From assembly GCA_947259275.1 (NCBI GenBank), contig CAMYMH010000003.1, positions 184,597-219,282 on the forward strand: a stretch of 34,686 nucleotides of DNA, read 5' to 3'. The DNA is from an uncultured Acidimicrobiaceae bacterium (GTDB taxonomy: Bacteria; Actinomycetota; Acidimicrobiia; Spongiisociales; SHLN01). Below are positions 34,255 to 34,686 of this stretch, piece after piece. The notes beneath the pieces were generated by a model. It saw only the letters and a program-made list of their open reading frames with translations. It did not search any database and was not told the origin of the DNA. The translations under genes and the position numbers were made by a program. How positions within the stretch are numbered: the first letter of the stretch is position 1; every line of letters begins with the position of its first letter.

Positions 34255-34406
34255 CCCCGCCCTTGAGGGCGGGGTGGCTCCGACGAAGGAGGAGGCGGGG
34301 TGGGGGAGGGATAGAACCGGCTAGCTGTCTGGGTTGTTGCCATCTGGCTCCCCCCCATCCGTCACCGACCCTGCGGGTCGGCGCCACCTTCCCCTCGAGG
34401 GGAAGG
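34255..34406 (-). repeat. Composite palindromic element B, copy 3 (inverted)
   Basis: Inverted relative to copies 1 and 2: right-end palindrome CCCCGCCCTTGAGGGCGGGG (34255-34274), hairpin GGCTCCGACGAAGGAGG region, GGCGGGGTGGGGGAGGG, unique middle, CCCCCCATCCGTC, hairpin CCGACC-CTGC-GGGTCGG and left palindrome CCTTCCCCTCGAGGGGAAGG (34387-34406). Length is 152 bp against 153 for copy 2. The palindrome sequences and module order are conserved, while the stem bases in between are replaced in pairs. Confidence 0.82.
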
Positions 34407-34453
34407 AAAGAGGGCTGCTCACCTTGGTTCGTGAGGCGATTTCACTACGAGAC

Positions 34454-34505
34454 GCTGCTCGCCTGGGGCCTCCCCCCATCCGTCCACCCTCCCCTCGAGG
34501 TGTCG
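34454..34505. repeat. 52-bp direct repeat, left copy
   Basis: Starts GCTGCTCGCCTGGGGCC and ends CCCTCGAGGTGTCG. It is identical to 34635-34686, which reaches the last base of the window, so the second copy may continue. The period is 181 bp. Confidence 0.92.
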
Positions 34506-34634
34506 CATGTCGCGATAGGTGCGACCCCTGCCCGCGACCTAGCTGGCCGAGTTGTGCTCCCCGCCCTGAGGGCGGGGTGGCCGAGCGAAGCGAGGTCGGG
34601 GTGGGGGAGGCAGTGAACCCTTTTGCATGCCGCG

Positions 34635-34686
34635 GCTGCTCGCCTGGGGCCTCCCCCCATCCGTCCACCCTCCCCTCGAGGTGTCG
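34635..34686. repeat. 52-bp direct repeat, right copy (cut by window end)
   Basis: It matches 34454-34505 exactly over 52 bases. The window ends inside or at the end of this copy, so the full size and any third copy are not visible. Confidence 0.92.

Larger units (their letters stand above)
34201..34686. other. 486-bp repeat-filled region at the window's right end
   Basis: No gene is supported. The region consists of composite element B copy 3 in inverted orientation (34255-34406), then two copies of a 52-bp direct repeat (34454-34505 and 34635-34686) with B-like right-end sequence between (palindrome CCCCGCCCTGAGGGCGGGG at about 34559-34577). Open frames on both strands give the same repeat-derived peptides. 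Confidence 0.75.

Overview
The window is chromosomal DNA of a high-GC bacterium, most likely an uncultured member of the Actinomycetota, with an Acidimicrobiia-like gene mix. The evidence is a homologue of the mycothiol-dependent nitroreductase Rv2466c, a WS/DGAT wax-ester/triacylglycerol synthase, an actinobacterial/Firmicutes-type LexA box (CGAAC-N4-GTTCG) in front of dinB, many FadE-like acyl-CoA dehydrogenases and frequent GTG starts. No rRNA, tRNA, integrase, transposase, phage gene or CRISPR array was seen. The taxonomic placement is inference.

Layout. 1-308 is a repeat block. 309-2099 is an acyl-CoA dehydrogenase. 2249-4701 (minus) is a tyrosine/homogentisate catabolism pair (hmgA then hppD). 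4808-7052 (and on to 8745, minus) holds SOS-type DNA polymerase IV, a small unknown protein, a Usp-like protein and a Na+/H+ antiporter. 8746-9193 is a repeat block with a terminator. 9194-11587 (minus) is a large secreted protein with beta-propeller-like Asp/Gly repeats and four FAS1 domains. 11588-12012 carries a 30-unit heptamer tract. 12013-15614 (plus) is an operon of a GbsR/MarR-type regulator, an ABC ATPase and an FtsX-type permease. 15708-19448 has DUF5996, DoxX, an alkyltransferase-like protein, a baeRF protein and an RDD membrane protein. 19528-22111 (minus) has an unknown protein coupled to an acyl-CoA dehydrogenase, and a double-ACT protein. 22189-25929 has WS/DGAT, NAD(P)HX epimerase and GlgC. 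26282-27782 (minus) is a FetAB-like exporter. 27926-29712 (plus) is an ABC-2 ATPase/permease pair. 29963-31298 is two convergent DsbA-superfamily genes. 31322-34200 (minus) is PolX and a zinc alcohol dehydrogenase. 34201-34686 is another repeat block.

Main discovery. The gene at 30660-31298 has an in-frame TGA exactly where the Rv2466c/DsbA-like family has the first cysteine of its CPWC active site. Reading through it restores a full-length protein (M-E-V-D-F-W-V-D-P-I-U-P-W-C-W). A stem-loop with an AGGTG apical loop lies 21 nt after the TGA, where a bacterial SECIS element would be. This is best read as a selenoprotein with a UPWC redox centre. Ordinary gene calling would start at a GTG at 31253 and lose the active site.

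Other notable points. The wax-ester synthase carries a 112-residue Lys/Ala-rich, histone-H1-like tail built partly from perfect 30-bp DNA repeats. The intergenic spaces are colonised by two families of short palindromic elements: a double-hairpin REP-like unit (A) and a ~150-bp composite palindromic element (B) present in at least three copies. One B copy sits between 38-bp direct repeats that duplicate the 3' end of the neighbouring gene. Functionally the window joins lipid metabolism (two acyl-CoA dehydrogenases, WS/DGAT), glycogen synthesis (GlgC), tyrosine breakdown, DNA repair (DinB, PolX, ATL) and redox/stress functions. These look like housekeeping genes rather than one dedicated island.
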